Shown piece by piece: positions 25,605 to 35,283 of a stretch of 64,000 nt of DNA. A model generated the notes under the pieces. That model made no database searches. It was not told the origin of the DNA and saw nothing but the letters and a program-made list of their open reading frames with translations. Each line of letters begins with the position of its first letter. The first letter of the stretch is position 1. The DNA comes from Streptomyces niger (GTDB taxonomy: Bacteria; Actinomycetota; Actinomycetes; Streptomycetales; Streptomycetaceae), in NCBI RefSeq assembly GCF_000718305.1, contig NZ_JOFQ01000002.1, forward strand, positions 1-64,000, in the 5' to 3' direction. The translations under genes were made by a program, and so were the position numbers.

Positions 25605-27065
25605 TCAGCGGGCGAAGCCCGACCCCAGGCCCGAGCCCGCCTCGGGCGCACCGATCGCGCCGGGCCCGTACGAAACGGCACCGTCCGTCGTCAGCCCGCC
25701 GGAGGCCCCGCGCAGGGCCCAGACCGCGCCGGTGTCCTTCAGGGTCGTGCCGTCCTCGCCGGGCGCGCCGGCCGCGAGGTCGGCCTTGCCGTCCTTGTCG
25801 GTGTCCAGCAGCGAGACCGCCTGGCCGAAGCGGTCGCCGGCCTCGGCGACGCCCGGGACCCCGGTGGTCGTCTGGTTCAGCGCCTGCGCGCCGGTGCCGG
25901 ACAGGCCGCCCTTGCCGCCCTTGAGCAGCACGATGCTGCCGGCGTCCTTGAGGTTGGCGCCGGAGGCGGCGGCCAGGTCCTCGTACGGGACGCCGACCGC
26001 GATGTCGGCGTAGCCGTCGCCGTTCACGTCGCCCGCGCTGAGCGAGTAGCCGAACTGGTCGCCCTCCTCACCGGCGCCGGGGACGCCCGCGGTGTCCTGG
26101 GTGATCGTCGTGGTGCGCTTGCCGGGGCCGTCGGCCGAGCCGTACGCGACCTTGACCGTGCCCTTGTCGTACGGGAGGTCCTCGACGACGCCGCCCGGGA
26201 CGGGGCGGTAGACGAGGTCGCCGTAGCCGTCCTTGTCGACGTCGCCGACGGTGGCCGACGCGGCGTCCGGCAGGTGCGTCGGCTTGGTGGCCAGGCCGTC
26301 GGCGCCGCCCTTCCACAGCTCGCTGGACTCCGACATCTCCTCGAACGCGTGCATGCTGACGAGGTCGTCCCGGCCGTCGCCGTTGAGGTCGCCGGCGACC
26401 AGCTCCTCGCTGGGGAAGAGGTGGCCGGTGTCGAAGTCCGCGGTCCGGGCCGGGGCCCCGGCGCGGGTGAACGGCCCGTACATCACGTGCAGTCCGGAGG
26501 AGTCGGAGTCCCCCGAGCCGTTGGCGTCGCCGACCAGGTCGGTGTGGCCGTCGCCGTCGAAGTCGCCGGCGGTGAGGTTGTGGCCGCCGATGTCCGGCAG
26601 GCTGCTCGCGCCGCCCTTGCCGTCGGTGGAGCCCCACAGGACCACCGGGCCGCCGGCGCCGGTGACGACGAGGTCGCTGGTGCCGTCGCCGTCCAGGTCG
26701 CGGGCGACGGTGCGGGAGCCGAAGCGGGCTCCCTCGGCGGGATCGCCGGGTATGCCGGCGGTGGCGCGGCTGATGACCTGGTGCTTGCCGGTGGCGGCGC
26801 CGGAGGCCGAGCCGTAGACCACGGTGACGTAGCCGGCCTTGGCCTTGCCGCCGACCGTGCCGTCGGGGGCTCCGGCAACGATGTCGGCGTAGCCGTCGTG
26901 GTTGAAGTCGGCCTGCGGGGCGGTGCCCGCCGGGCCCTTGGCGGCGGTGGCAGGTGCGGTGTCGGCGGGTGCGGCGCTCGCCGGGACGGCGACGGCGAGC
27001 GGGGCGGTGAGCAGCGCGGCCACCACGGCGCAGCGCGCTGCGGTGGGGGTGGAACGGTGGCGCAC
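25605..27065 (-). CDS. Secreted FG-GAP repeat (integrin-alpha-like) protein
   Basis: This 486-residue protein starts with a signal peptide (VRHRSTPTAARCAVVAALLTAP, then a cleavage region ASAAPAD). It continues as about seven FG-GAP repeats, each with a calcium-binding DxNxDGxxD loop (DFNHDGYAD, DLDGDGTSD, DFDGDGHTD, DLNGDGRDD, DVDKDGYGD, DVNGDGYAD, DTDKDGKAD). These form an extracellular beta-propeller that binds Ca2+. I chose the GTG at 27065 because AGGAGG precedes it. It may be involved in adhesion or bind a surface ligand. No enzyme motif is visible. Confidence 0.92.
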   Translation of the reverse strand: MRHRSTPTAARCAVVAALLTAPLAVAVPASAAPADTAPATAAKGPAGTAPQADFNHDGYADIVAGAPDGTVGGKAKAGYVTVVYGSASGAATGKHQVISRATAGIPGDPAEGARFGSRTVARDLDGDGTSDLVVTGAGGPVVLWGSTDGKGGASSLPDIGGHNLTAGDFDGDGHTDLVGDANGSGDSDSSGLHVMYGPFTRAGAPARTADFDTGHLFPSEELVAGDLNGDGRDDLVSMHAFEEMSESSELWKGGADGLATKPTHLPDAASATVGDVDKDGYGDLVYRPVPGGVVEDLPYDKGTVKVAYGSADGPGKRTTTITQDTAGVPGAGEEGDQFGYSLSAGDVNGDGYADIAVGVPYEDLAAASGANLKDAGSIVLLKGGKGGLSGTGAQALNQTTTGVPGVAEAGDRFGQAVSLLDTDKDGKADLAAGAPGEDGTTLKDTGAVWALRGASGGLTTDGAVSYGPGAIGAPEAGSGLGSGFAR

Positions 27066-27183
27066 GGTTCCTCCTGACGTCGGCACCCGGACATCCCGGG
27101 TGCACCGTTCGTTCACCTGATAGGACGGGACTACCGCGTTCACGGTTCTTTACACCCGCCCCTTGAATCCCGCGTGTATCGCG

Positions 27184-28530
27184 TCAGGGCCGCTTCTTCG
27201 CCGCGTCACCGAACGGGAGTTGAGTGCCCGTCAGCCGGGCGCGGATGCCGTCCCGCTCCACGGAGACGGTGCGCAGTCGCACGTCACCGGGGGTGGCCGG
27301 GAGCCGGAAGGACAGATCGAAGCGGTCCGCGATCTCCGGCTTGGTGAGTCCCGCCAGGCCGCCGAGGATCTTCGGATCGATGCCGACCTTCTGCAGCAGC
27401 CAGGGGTGGTCGGTCACGACGTTGACGAGGTTGACCTTCATCAGCTTGTTGATGAAGCGCGGGGTGCCGATCAGGTCGTGCAGCTTCGCCTCGTTGTGCA
27501 GCGCGGCGTCGATGGTGTCCTGCGGGATGCCGATGCGGTCGGCGATGGCCGGGATGCCGAGCATCGCCTTGATCTTGGCGGCCTCCCGGCTGAGCTGCCG
27601 GGCCGTCTTGCGGGTGAGCTGCAGCCCCTCGCCCTTGCCGGTGCCGGGCCGGTAGACCGCGATGTCGCCGATGTCCAGCCGCATGCCGCTGATCTCGGTG
27701 GAGATGCCGCGGTCGCCGGCCTGCCGGATGTGGGCGCGGGCGTGCATCCGCAGTTCGTGCCCGGCGATCGGCAGCCGCCCCTCGGCGCGTACCGAGTCGG
27801 GGCCCAGCTCGCTGAACTTGACCTGCGAGGCCCCCAGTTCGCGGTTCATGTCCTCGAAGGAGAGCAGCACGTCGCCGCGCATCCGGCCGACCGTGCCGCC
27901 CTTGAGGGAGGTGGGCAGGTCGCCGTCGAGCGTGACGTCCTCCGCCGTCGCCTCGAACTTCGCGAGCGAGACGCGGTCGGCGGCCAGGTCGGGGATGGCC
28001 ACCCGCACCCGGTCCAGGTGCTTGTCGGCGACCTGGGTGAGGAAGGGGAAGCCCTCGATGTCCACCTCGGGGTCGGCCGCCAGGTGCAGCGAGTCCTTGA
28101 GCTTCTCGGCCGCCTTGTTCTGCGCGTACAGCACGGCGAACCGGTCGGCGAGGCCCGCGAAGGAGGCGGCCACCAGGACCGTGGCGACCAGCTTCACGGC
28201 GAGCGGCACGGCGGCGAACCGGCCGAGGCCGCGCCGGGCCTTGCGGTGGTTCGGCGGCGCCCAGGCGTCCTCGTCCTCGGTGTCCGCGCGGAGCCCGAGC
28301 CCCAAGGGGTCGTCGCCGTCGTCACCGTCGCGGCGCTCGTTGAGGTAGGACCGCGCGGGGCCGGGCTCCGGCTCGGGGTCGGCCAGCCCGGCGAGCTCCG
28401 CGTACGGGTTGACCGGCGCCATCTCGCGGGTGTCACCCGGCGTGGACGGGACCTGGGACGCGCGGGGCTCCTGCGATTCCCGCGCGTCCTGCGGAGCGTG
28501 TGATGCCGATATGCGTGTGGGGGGTCGCAT
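27184..28530 (-). CDS. Large DUF2993 (LmeA-like) membrane-anchored protein
   Basis: This 448-residue protein has a disordered charged cytoplasmic part (residues 1-95), a membrane helix (about 105-128, VPLAVKLVATVLVAASFAG) and an extracytoplasmic DUF2993 domain. The domain shows LYAQNKAAEKLKDSL, DIEGFPFLTQV and DLAADRVSL. It is roughly twice the size of the paralogue at 12175-12876 and shares the GFPFLTQV core. LmeA-type proteins bind phospholipids. The start is ATG 28530, with GGTGGGA 7-8 bases upstream. Function in Streptomyces is unknown. Confidence 0.82.
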   Translation of the reverse strand: MRPPTRISASHAPQDARESQEPRASQVPSTPGDTREMAPVNPYAELAGLADPEPEPGPARSYLNERRDGDDGDDPLGLGLRADTEDEDAWAPPNHRKARRGLGRFAAVPLAVKLVATVLVAASFAGLADRFAVLYAQNKAAEKLKDSLHLAADPEVDIEGFPFLTQVADKHLDRVRVAIPDLAADRVSLAKFEATAEDVTLDGDLPTSLKGGTVGRMRGDVLLSFEDMNRELGASQVKFSELGPDSVRAEGRLPIAGHELRMHARAHIRQAGDRGISTEISGMRLDIGDIAVYRPGTGKGEGLQLTRKTARQLSREAAKIKAMLGIPAIADRIGIPQDTIDAALHNEAKLHDLIGTPRFINKLMKVNLVNVVTDHPWLLQKVGIDPKILGGLAGLTKPEIADRFDLSFRLPATPGDVRLRTVSVERDGIRARLTGTQLPFGDAAKKRP

Positions 28531-28599
28531 CGGCACATCCCACCATGCATACGGCCGTCGAACGCAAGTCCTACTGCCGGTAAGTGTGGATATGGTCCG

Positions 28600-30405
28600 T
28601 TACTTCACCACGGTGATGCGGTCCGCCTTCGGCGGGTCCAGCGGGCCGGACGCCGAGGAGTGGGCGCCGAGATATGCGGTGAACGCCTCCAGATCGGACG
28701 GTCCGACGTACTTGTCCGTACCGTCCTTGAATGCGGCGAAACCGTCGCCGCCGCCCGCCAGGAACTCGTTCATCGCGACGCGGTAGCTCTTCGCCGGGTC
28801 GATCCGCTCGCCGTTCAGCTGCACCGAGTCCGTGACGATCCGGTCGGCGCCGGACCTGCTCATGTCCAGGGTGTAGGTGAGGCCCTTCGAGACCTGGAGG
28901 ATCTTGGGGGAGGCCGCGTTGGCGCCGCTGACCTGCTGCTGGAGCGCGGTGATCAGCTGCTTCCCGGTCAGCGAGACGACGTTCGTCATGTTCGTGAACG
29001 GCTGCACCGTGAACGCCTCGCCGTACGTCACCACGCCGTCGCCCTCGCCACCCGACGCCTTGAACGCCAGGTCGGAGCGGACGCCACCGGGGTTCATCAG
29101 GGCCAGCTGCGCGCCGCCCTTGCCGCTGTCGGCGGTGGCCTCCAGCTGCGCGTCGGCGATGACGTCACCGAGCGGCGACTCCGGGGTGCTCGCGCCGCGG
29201 CCCTCGATGTCCGCGGAGACGTACCCGACCGGCTTGCTCGCGACCGGCGCGGCCAGCTTGTCCCAGCGCTTGATCAGCGAGGTCAGGTCGGCAGCCTTGG
29301 GCTGGGTGCGGCTGACCACGTGGTTGGCCGACTTCACGGCCGTCCGCACGATGTCCTTGGTCTTCCGGTCGTACGTCAGCGTGGTGTCGGTGTAGAGCTT
29401 GCCGAAGGAGGCGGCCGAGGTGACCATCCGCGGCTGCCCGGCCGGGTCCGGGATCGTGCACGCGTACGCCTGGTGCGTGTGCCCGGTGACCAGTGCGTCG
29501 ACGTCCGGGGTGACCTTCTTGGCGATGTCCGTGATCGGCCCGGATATGCCGTCCCCGGGGCCCGGGCTGTCGCAGTCGTAGTTGTACGCGGTGGAGGCGG
29601 GCGCGCCGCCCTCGTGGATCAGTGCGACGACCGACTTCACGCCCTGCTTCCGCAGCACCTTGGCGTACTTGTCGATGGTCTCGGCCTCGTCGTGGAACTT
29701 CAGGCCCTTCACGCCCTCGGCGCTGACGATGTCCGGCGTGCCCTCCAGCGTGACGCCGATGAAGCCGATCTTCACGCCCTTGTGCTTCCAGACCGTGTAC
29801 GGCTTCAGGATCGGCTTGCCGGTCTTCTCGTCGGTGACGTTGGCGGCGAGGTACGGATAGTCGGCGCCGGCGAACGTCCGGCCCTTCTCGTAACAGCCGT
29901 CCTTCGGGTGGCAGCCGCCGTTCTGCAGCCGGGCGAGCTCCGCGCGTCCCTCGTCGAACTCGTGGTTGCCGACGCCGGTCACGTCCAGGTCCAGCTTGTT
30001 CATCGCCTCCACGGTCGGCTCGTCGTGGAAGAGGCCGGAGAGCAGCGGGCTCGCGCCGACCAGGTCACCGGCGGCCGCGGTGACGGAGTACGGGTGGCCT
30101 CTGCGCGCCGTGCGCAGCGCGTTCGCCAGGTACTCGACGCCGCCGGCCTCGATCTTCTTCTTGCCGCCGTCCGCCTGCTCCTCCTCCACGGTGCCGGAGG
30201 AGCCCTGCGGCGGCTCCAGGTTGCCGTGGAAGTCGTTGAAGGAGAGCAGCTGCACGTCGACGGTGCGGGAGGAGTGGCCGGGGCCGCCGTGGCCGCCGGC
30301 GTCGGCGGGCAGGGCGGCGGCCGTGGCACCGGCCGCGGCGGCCAGCACCGTCGCGGCGGCCGCCAGCCGGCGCTTCGGTCGGCGCCGGTGCGGAGTAGCT
30401 GACAT
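28600..30405 (-). CDS. Secreted 5'-nucleotidase/2',3'-cyclic phosphodiesterase (UshA-like)
   Basis: This 601-residue exported enzyme has a signal peptide (RRRPKRRLAAAATVLAAAAG). A metallophosphatase domain follows, with FNDFHGNLEP, GNHEFDEG and VTGHTHQAY providing the di-metal ligands. The C-terminal 5'-nucleotidase domain contains NPGGVRSDL and a late FLAGGGDGF. It releases phosphate from extracellular nucleotides, a typical phosphate-starvation function. The ATG at 30405 follows GAGGGGG. I looked for a PHO box upstream and saw none I would defend. It is divergent from mshD. Confidence 0.93.
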   Translation of the reverse strand: MSATPHRRRPKRRLAAAATVLAAAAGATAAALPADAGGHGGPGHSSRTVDVQLLSFNDFHGNLEPPQGSSGTVEEEQADGGKKKIEAGGVEYLANALRTARRGHPYSVTAAAGDLVGASPLLSGLFHDEPTVEAMNKLDLDVTGVGNHEFDEGRAELARLQNGGCHPKDGCYEKGRTFAGADYPYLAANVTDEKTGKPILKPYTVWKHKGVKIGFIGVTLEGTPDIVSAEGVKGLKFHDEAETIDKYAKVLRKQGVKSVVALIHEGGAPASTAYNYDCDSPGPGDGISGPITDIAKKVTPDVDALVTGHTHQAYACTIPDPAGQPRMVTSAASFGKLYTDTTLTYDRKTKDIVRTAVKSANHVVSRTQPKAADLTSLIKRWDKLAAPVASKPVGYVSADIEGRGASTPESPLGDVIADAQLEATADSGKGGAQLALMNPGGVRSDLAFKASGGEGDGVVTYGEAFTVQPFTNMTNVVSLTGKQLITALQQQVSGANAASPKILQVSKGLTYTLDMSRSGADRIVTDSVQLNGERIDPAKSYRVAMNEFLAGGGDGFAAFKDGTDKYVGPSDLEAFTAYLGAHSSASGPLDPPKADRITVVK

Positions 30406-30582
30406 GGATCGTCCCCCTCGTGGACAGCGGAACAGGAGTGTGTGAGCGACCGGAAGCCTACGGTCAACGCGCGTAGCGCAACAGGGGTGTCGGATGACGG
30501 CAGGGTTGCGGCACGGGAACGGCGGCCCGACGGCGTCCGCATCCGGTGCGACGGCGGTCGGCACCGGATGCGCCCGGCGCCG

Positions 30583-30588
30583 TACGCT
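30583..30588 (+). promoter_or_regulatory. -10 element of leaderless mshD
   Basis: TACGCT ends 7 bases before ATG 30596 and there is no Shine-Dalgarno, which predicts a leaderless message. Confidence 0.5.
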
Positions 30589-30595
30589 TCGGGAC

Positions 30596-31525
30596 ATGAC
30601 TGACGCTGCACAGGAAACGGGCCGGCCCGACCGGGGCATGCAGGTACTGGACGCGCTGACGCCGGACGTGGCGGGTGCCGTACTGGAACTGATCGAGACG
30701 GCGGCGCGGACGGACGGGCAGCCGGCCGTCTCCGAGCAGGGGCGGCTGCAGCTGCGCGGCGGGCACCGGCAAGGGGTCAAGCACTTCGTGGTCCGGGCCG
30801 AGGGCGACCGCGTCGTCGGGTACGGGCAGCTGGAGGACACCGACCCGGTCGAGGCGCCCGCCGCCGAGCTGGTCGTCCACCCCGCATTCCGCGGCCAGGG
30901 CCTGGGCCGCAAGCTCGGCGGCGCGCTGCTGGAGCGGTCCGGGCGGCGGCTGCGGCTCTGGGCGCACGGCGGCCACCCCGCGGCCCGCCACCTCGCGCAG
31001 ACCCTGGGCCTGACGCTCTTCCGTGAGCTGCGGCAGATGCGCCGCCCGCTGACCGACCTGGACCTGGCGGAGCCGGTGCTGCCCGAGGGCGTCACCGTCC
31101 GCACCTTCCAGCCCGGCACGGACGACGCGGCCTGGCTCGCCGCGAACGCCGAGGCCTTCGCGCACCACCCCGAGCAGGGCTCGCTCACCCAGCGTGACCT
31201 GGACGACCGCAAGGCCGAGGCCTGGTTCGACCCGAAGGGGTTCTTCCTCGCCGAGAGGTCCGGGGAGCTGCTGGGCTTCCACTGGACGAAGAAGCACGCC
31301 GAGGAGGGCCTGGGCGAGGTCTACGTCGTGGGCGTGCGGCCCGCGGCGCAGGGCGGCGGGCTCGGCAAGGCGCTCACCGCGATCGGCCTGCGCCACCTGG
31401 CCGCCGAGGGCGTGCCGACGGCCATGCTCTACGTCGACGCGGACAACGTCCCCGCCGTCACCGTCTACGAGCGGCTCGGCTTCGTCACGCACGAGACGGA
31501 CCTGATGTACCGCACCGAGACGTGA
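30596..31525 (+). CDS. mshD: Mycothiol synthase MshD
   Basis: This 309-residue protein is a tandem GNAT acetyltransferase that completes mycothiol by acetylating the cysteine amine of Cys-GlcN-Ins. The N-terminal GNAT shows VVHPAFRGQGLGRKLGGALL. The catalytic C-terminal GNAT shows VVGVRPAAQGGGLGKALTAI and the end VYERLGFVTHETDLMY. The start at 30596 (MTDAAQETGRP) fits the family. mshA lies at 37347, so two of the mycothiol genes are within 7 kb but not in one operon. Confidence 0.93.
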   Translation: MTDAAQETGRPDRGMQVLDALTPDVAGAVLELIETAARTDGQPAVSEQGRLQLRGGHRQGVKHFVVRAEGDRVVGYGQLEDTDPVEAPAAELVVHPAFRGQGLGRKLGGALLERSGRRLRLWAHGGHPAARHLAQTLGLTLFRELRQMRRPLTDLDLAEPVLPEGVTVRTFQPGTDDAAWLAANAEAFAHHPEQGSLTQRDLDDRKAEAWFDPKGFFLAERSGELLGFHWTKKHAEEGLGEVYVVGVRPAAQGGGLGKALTAIGLRHLAAEGVPTAMLYVDADNVPAVTVYERLGFVTHETDLMYRTET

Positions 31526-31665
31526 CGGACAGCGCGGTTGCCGTGCACCGCTGTTGACGGAGTGTCAGGCGTGGGCGGTGGGGTACGAGTACCGCCGCCG
31601 CGCCGCCGTCCGGCACCGTAATGTCCCCTCCGGGTAGCCCCTCGCTTGCCTGTCCGCCATGTCTG

Positions 31666-31698
31666 CTTCACCGGCGATTCAAACTCGCTTGCGAGCAT
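31666..31698 (+). promoter_or_regulatory. Candidate PHO box upstream of ppk
   Basis: Three adjacent 11-bp units are visible: CTTCACCGGCG (31666-31676), ATTCAAACTCG (31677-31687) and CTTGCGAGCAT (31688-31698). They resemble Streptomyces PhoP direct-repeat units (consensus near GTTCACC plus four bases) and lie 106-138 bp before the ppk start. PhoP control of ppk is established in S. coelicolor and S. lividans. Confidence 0.65.
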
Positions 31699-31803
31699 CA
31701 CTGAATGCAGCCCTCCGCGCAGCCGGCCGGTGACCGATGGCTCCGAGCCGCCCCGCCGCCTCCCGACGCGCTTTCCCGCCCGGAAGCGCGGAACAATGAG
31801 GTC

Positions 31804-34056
31804 ATGGACCAGCAGACCAGCGCCCAGGCAACGTCCCAGACGCCGGCCGCACAGGCTCAGCCCTCGGTCGGGTCGATCGCCGCGCACCGCCCGAACACGG
31901 TCGCCCCGCCCCTGCCCGAGCTGGAACCCGACCTCGACGCCGACCTCGACGCGTACGACGTCGACGGCGCGCTGGGCGACGACGGCGCCGAGCTGCCCGC
32001 CGGCCGCTTCCTGGACCGCGAACGCAGCTGGCTGGCGTTCAACGAACGGGTACTGGAACTGGCCGAGGACCCGGCCACCCCGCTGCTGGAACGCGCCAAG
32101 TTCCTGGCCATCTTCGCCTCGAACCTCGACGAGTTCTTCATGGTCCGGGTCGCGGGCCTGAAGCGCCGGATCGCCACCGGAGTCGCCACCCGCTCCGCCT
32201 CCGGACTCCAGCCCCGCGAGGTGCTGGACCTGATCTGGACCCGCTCCCGCGAGCTCATGGCCCGGCACGCCGCCTGCTACCAGCAGGACGTCGCCCCCGA
32301 GCTCGCCGGCGAGGGCATCCACCTGATCCGCTGGCCGGAGCTGACGGAGAAGGAACAGGCCCGCCTGTTCACCCTCTTCCGCCACCAGATCTTCCCCGTG
32401 CTGACCCCGCTGGCCGTGGACCCGGCCCACCCCTTCCCGTACATCTCGGGCCTCTCCCTGAACCTCGCCGTCGTCGTCCGCAACCCCGTCAGCGGCCACG
32501 ACCACTTCGCCCGCGTGAAGGTCCCGCCGCTGCTCTCCCGCTTCCTGGAGGCCTCCCCGCAGCGCTACGTCCCCATCGAGGACGTCATCGCCGCGCACCT
32601 GGAAGAGCTCTTCCCGGGCATGGAGGTACGCGCGCACCACATGTTCCGGGTCACCCGCAACGAGGACCTGGAGGTCGAGGAGGACGACGCGGAGAACCTC
32701 CTCAAGGCTCTGGAGAAGGAACTGCTGCGCCGCCGCTTCGGCCCTCCGGTCCGGCTGGAGGTCGAGGAGTCCATCGACCCGGCCGTCCTGGACCTCCTGG
32801 TCCAGGAACTGAAGATCTCCGAGGCCGAGGTCTACCCGCTGCCCGGCCCGCTGGACCTGACCGGCCTCTTCGGCATCGCCGCGCTGGACCGGCCCGAGCT
32901 GAAGTTCCCCAAGTTCGTCGCCGGCACCCACCGCGACCTCGCCGAGGTCGAGTCCGCCTCCGCACCCGACGTCTTCGCCGCGCTGCGCGCCCGCGACGTC
33001 CTGCTCCACCACCCGTACGACAGCTTCTCCACCTCCGTACAGGCCTTCCTGGAGCAGGCGGCGGCCGACCCGCACGTCCTCGCGATCAAGCAGACGCTGT
33101 ACCGCACCTCCGGCGACTCGCCGATCGTCGACGCCCTGATAGACGCGGCCGAGTCCGGCAAGCAGGTCCTCGTCCTGGTCGAGATCAAGGCCCGCTTCGA
33201 CGAGCAGGCCAACATCAAGTGGGCACGCAAGCTGGAGGAGTCCGGCTGCCACGTCGTCTACGGCCTGGTGGGCCTCAAGACGCACTGCAAGCTCTCCCTC
33301 GTCGTCCGCCAGGAAGGCGAGATGCTGCGCCGCTACTCCCATGTGGGGACCGGCAACTACCACCCCAAGACGGCCCGGCTCTACGAGGACATCGGGCTGC
33401 TCACCGCCGACCAGCAGGTGGGCGCCGACCTCTCCGACCTCTTCAACCGGCTCTCCGGCTACTCCCGCCGGGAGACCTACCGGCGGCTGCTGGTCGCCCC
33501 CACCTCGCTCCGCGACGGCCTGGTCCAGCGCATCACCAAGGAGATCGCGCACCACCGCGCCGGCCGCCCCGCCCACGTCCGCATCAAGGTCAACTCCATG
33601 GTGGACGAGGCCGTCGTCGACGCGCTCTACCGCGCCTCGCAGGCCGGTGTACCGGTGGACATCTGGGTACGCGGAATCTGCGCCCTGCGGCCCGGCGTGC
33701 CGGGGCTGAGCGAGAACATCCGCGTGCGCAGCGTCCTGGGTCGCTTCCTCGAACACTCGCGAGTCTTCGCCTTCGGCAACGGAGGGGAGCCGGAAGTATG
33801 GCTGGGCAGCGCGGACATGATGCACCGCAATCTCGACCGGCGGATCGAGGCGCTGGTCCGGGTCACCGACCCGGGCCACCGCGCCTCGCTCGTCCGCCTG
33901 TTGGAGACCGGCATGTCGGACGCGACCTCGTCCTGGCACCTCGGCCCGGACGGCGACTGGACCCGGCATGCGACCGACGCGGACGGCAGGCCGCTGCGGA
34001 ACGTACAAGAAATGCTCATCGACGCCCGGAGGCGCCGGCGTGGCCTTGCGACCTGA
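31804..34056 (+). CDS. ppk: Polyphosphate kinase 1
   Basis: This 750-residue enzyme makes polyphosphate from ATP. The N-terminal domain starts [19 protein letters not shown] near residue 65. The catalytic part has the autophosphorylation region [20 protein letters not shown], whose first His is the likely phospho-acceptor. The C-terminal domain has [21 protein letters not shown] disordered acidic N-terminus of about 60 residues precedes the conserved region. The ATG at 31804 follows AATGAGGTC; an ATG at 31705 is in frame but lacks family sequence. A PHO box lies upstream, and CHAD and NUDIX genes follow. Confidence 0.95.
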   Translation: MDQQTSAQATSQTPAAQAQPSVGSIAAHRPNTVAPPLPELEPDLDADLDAYDVDGALGDDGAELPAGRFLDRERSWLAFNERVLELAEDPATPLLERAKFLAIFASNLDEFFMVRVAGLKRRIATGVATRSASGLQPREVLDLIWTRSRELMARHAACYQQDVAPELAGEGIHLIRWPELTEKEQARLFTLFRHQIFPVLTPLAVDPAHPFPYISGLSLNLAVVVRNPVSGHDHFARVKVPPLLSRFLEASPQRYVPIEDVIAAHLEELFPGMEVRAHHMFRVTRNEDLEVEEDDAENLLKALEKELLRRRFGPPVRLEVEESIDPAVLDLLVQELKISEAEVYPLPGPLDLTGLFGIAALDRPELKFPKFVAGTHRDLAEVESASAPDVFAALRARDVLLHHPYDSFSTSVQAFLEQAAADPHVLAIKQTLYRTSGDSPIVDALIDAAESGKQVLVLVEIKARFDEQANIKWARKLEESGCHVVYGLVGLKTHCKLSLVVRQEGEMLRRYSHVGTGNYHPKTARLYEDIGLLTADQQVGADLSDLFNRLSGYSRRETYRRLLVAPTSLRDGLVQRITKEIAHHRAGRPAHVRIKVNSMVDEAVVDALYRASQAGVPVDIWVRGICALRPGVPGLSENIRVRSVLGRFLEHSRVFAFGNGGEPEVWLGSADMMHRNLDRRIEALVRVTDPGHRASLVRLLETGMSDATSSWHLGPDGDWTRHATDADGRPLRNVQEMLIDARRRRRGLAT

Positions 34057-34173
34057 CCTCTCCCCGCCCAGCGCACGCAGCCGTGCCCGCGCGGCCGCGG
34101 CCGGACCGGCTGCCACGGCCGGACCGGCCGCCGCCGCGCGCCCGGCCGCCACGGTCACCGTGAGGAGGACGGC

Positions 34174-35283
34174 ATGATGCACGGAGCGAACCGCGGCACC
34201 GCGCCCGCACCCACCGGCCTCCTCGGCGCGGTGAACGGGCCGTCACCGGACCGGGCGACGGCCGGCGAGGTGCTCTCCGCCTACCTCCACGAACAGTCGA
34301 CGGCGTTCCTGCGCGGCCTGCGCCTGCACCGCGAGAGCGGCTCGGACGCGCGCGGCGCCGGCGACGCGGCCCGGGAACTGCGGGCCGCGGCCCGCCGGAT
34401 CAGCGGCGCGCTGCTCACCTTCCGGCCGCTGACCGACGAGGCCTGGGCCGACCAGCTCCGCTCCGAACTGAGCTGGCTGTCGGGCACTTTGGCCCGCGAG
34501 CACTCCTACGCCGATCGGCTCGAACGCCTGCTGTCCGCGCTGCACCGGCTGGCCGGGCCCGCCGACCCGGGCGGCGCCTCCAGAGCGCCCGAGGACGGTA
34601 CGGCGCAGCAGCGGCCGCCGGCCCGTACGGCACGGGGCAGAGACACCGGCCCCCGCGAGGAGCGCGCCCGCGACCCCAAGGACCCGGCCGCCACCACCGC
34701 GGCCGGAGCCGCGCGGGCCGGCGCGCTGCTGGACCGGCAGCTGACCTTGGCCCGCACCCGCGCCCACTCCGCCGCCCTCCAGGCGCTCGGCTCCTCGCGC
34801 TTCCACGCCGTCGCGGACGCCGTGGCGGTGCTCGCCTCCGAGGTCCCGCTGGACAAGAGCGCCGCCGACCGGCTGGCCGGCGAGGCGCTGCCGCCGCTGG
34901 CCGACCAGGCGCACCGCAGGCTGGCCGAGGCCGTCACCGCACTGCCGCTGACCCGCGCCGGACACCCGTACAACGCCGCCGCGCTGGCCGCCGACGACCG
35001 CCACGACGCCTCCTGGCACCAGGTCCGGCTGCTGCTGCGGCACAGCCGGTATGCGCAGGAGGTCGCCGACGGCGGCATCACCGACCTGCGGCTGGCGGAG
35101 GCGGGCCGGGCGCTGGAGCGGCACCGGGACGCGGCCGAGGCCGCGGCGGCCGCCGCCGCTGCTGCCCGCACCCCGCGCATCGCCCCGGCCACCGCGTACG
35201 CCCTCGGCGTCCTCCACGCCGACCAGCGCCACGAGGTCGAGGCCGCCCGCTACGCCTTCACCCGCGCCTGGCGGACCGGATGA
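34174..35283 (+). CDS. CHAD-domain protein
   Basis: This 369-residue helical protein carries a CHAD domain, with conserved basic residues on several long helices (YLHEQSTAFLRGLRLHR, AARELRAAARRISGALLTFR, LLLRHSRYAQEV). CHAD domains bind polyphosphate and localise to polyphosphate granules. Its position between ppk and a NUDIX hydrolase fits that role well. A Gly/Pro/Arg-rich, probably disordered linker lies near residues 125-175. The start ATG follows GAGGAGG. It overlaps the NUDIX gene by 4 bp. Confidence 0.87.
   Translation: MMHGANRGTAPAPTGLLGAVNGPSPDRATAGEVLSAYLHEQSTAFLRGLRLHRESGSDARGAGDAARELRAAARRISGALLTFRPLTDEAWADQLRSELSWLSGTLAREHSYADRLERLLSALHRLAGPADPGGASRAPEDGTAQQRPPARTARGRDTGPREERARDPKDPAATTAAGAARAGALLDRQLTLARTRAHSAALQALGSSRFHAVADAVAVLASEVPLDKSAADRLAGEALPPLADQAHRRLAEAVTALPLTRAGHPYNAAALAADDRHDASWHQVRLLLRHSRYAQEVADGGITDLRLAEAGRALERHRDAAEAAAAAAAAARTPRIAPATAYALGVLHADQRHEVEAARYAFTRAWRTG

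Noticed and set aside
30406..30595. Possible PHO box before the 5'-nucleotidase
   Set aside because: Only weak GTTGACC/CTCACAC words were found, not in consistent agreement with the consensus.
31465..34182. A 905-codon open frame antisense to ppk
   Set aside because: It mirrors the third-position GC of ppk, has no family motif or ribosome site, and the ppk strand has full conserved motifs.
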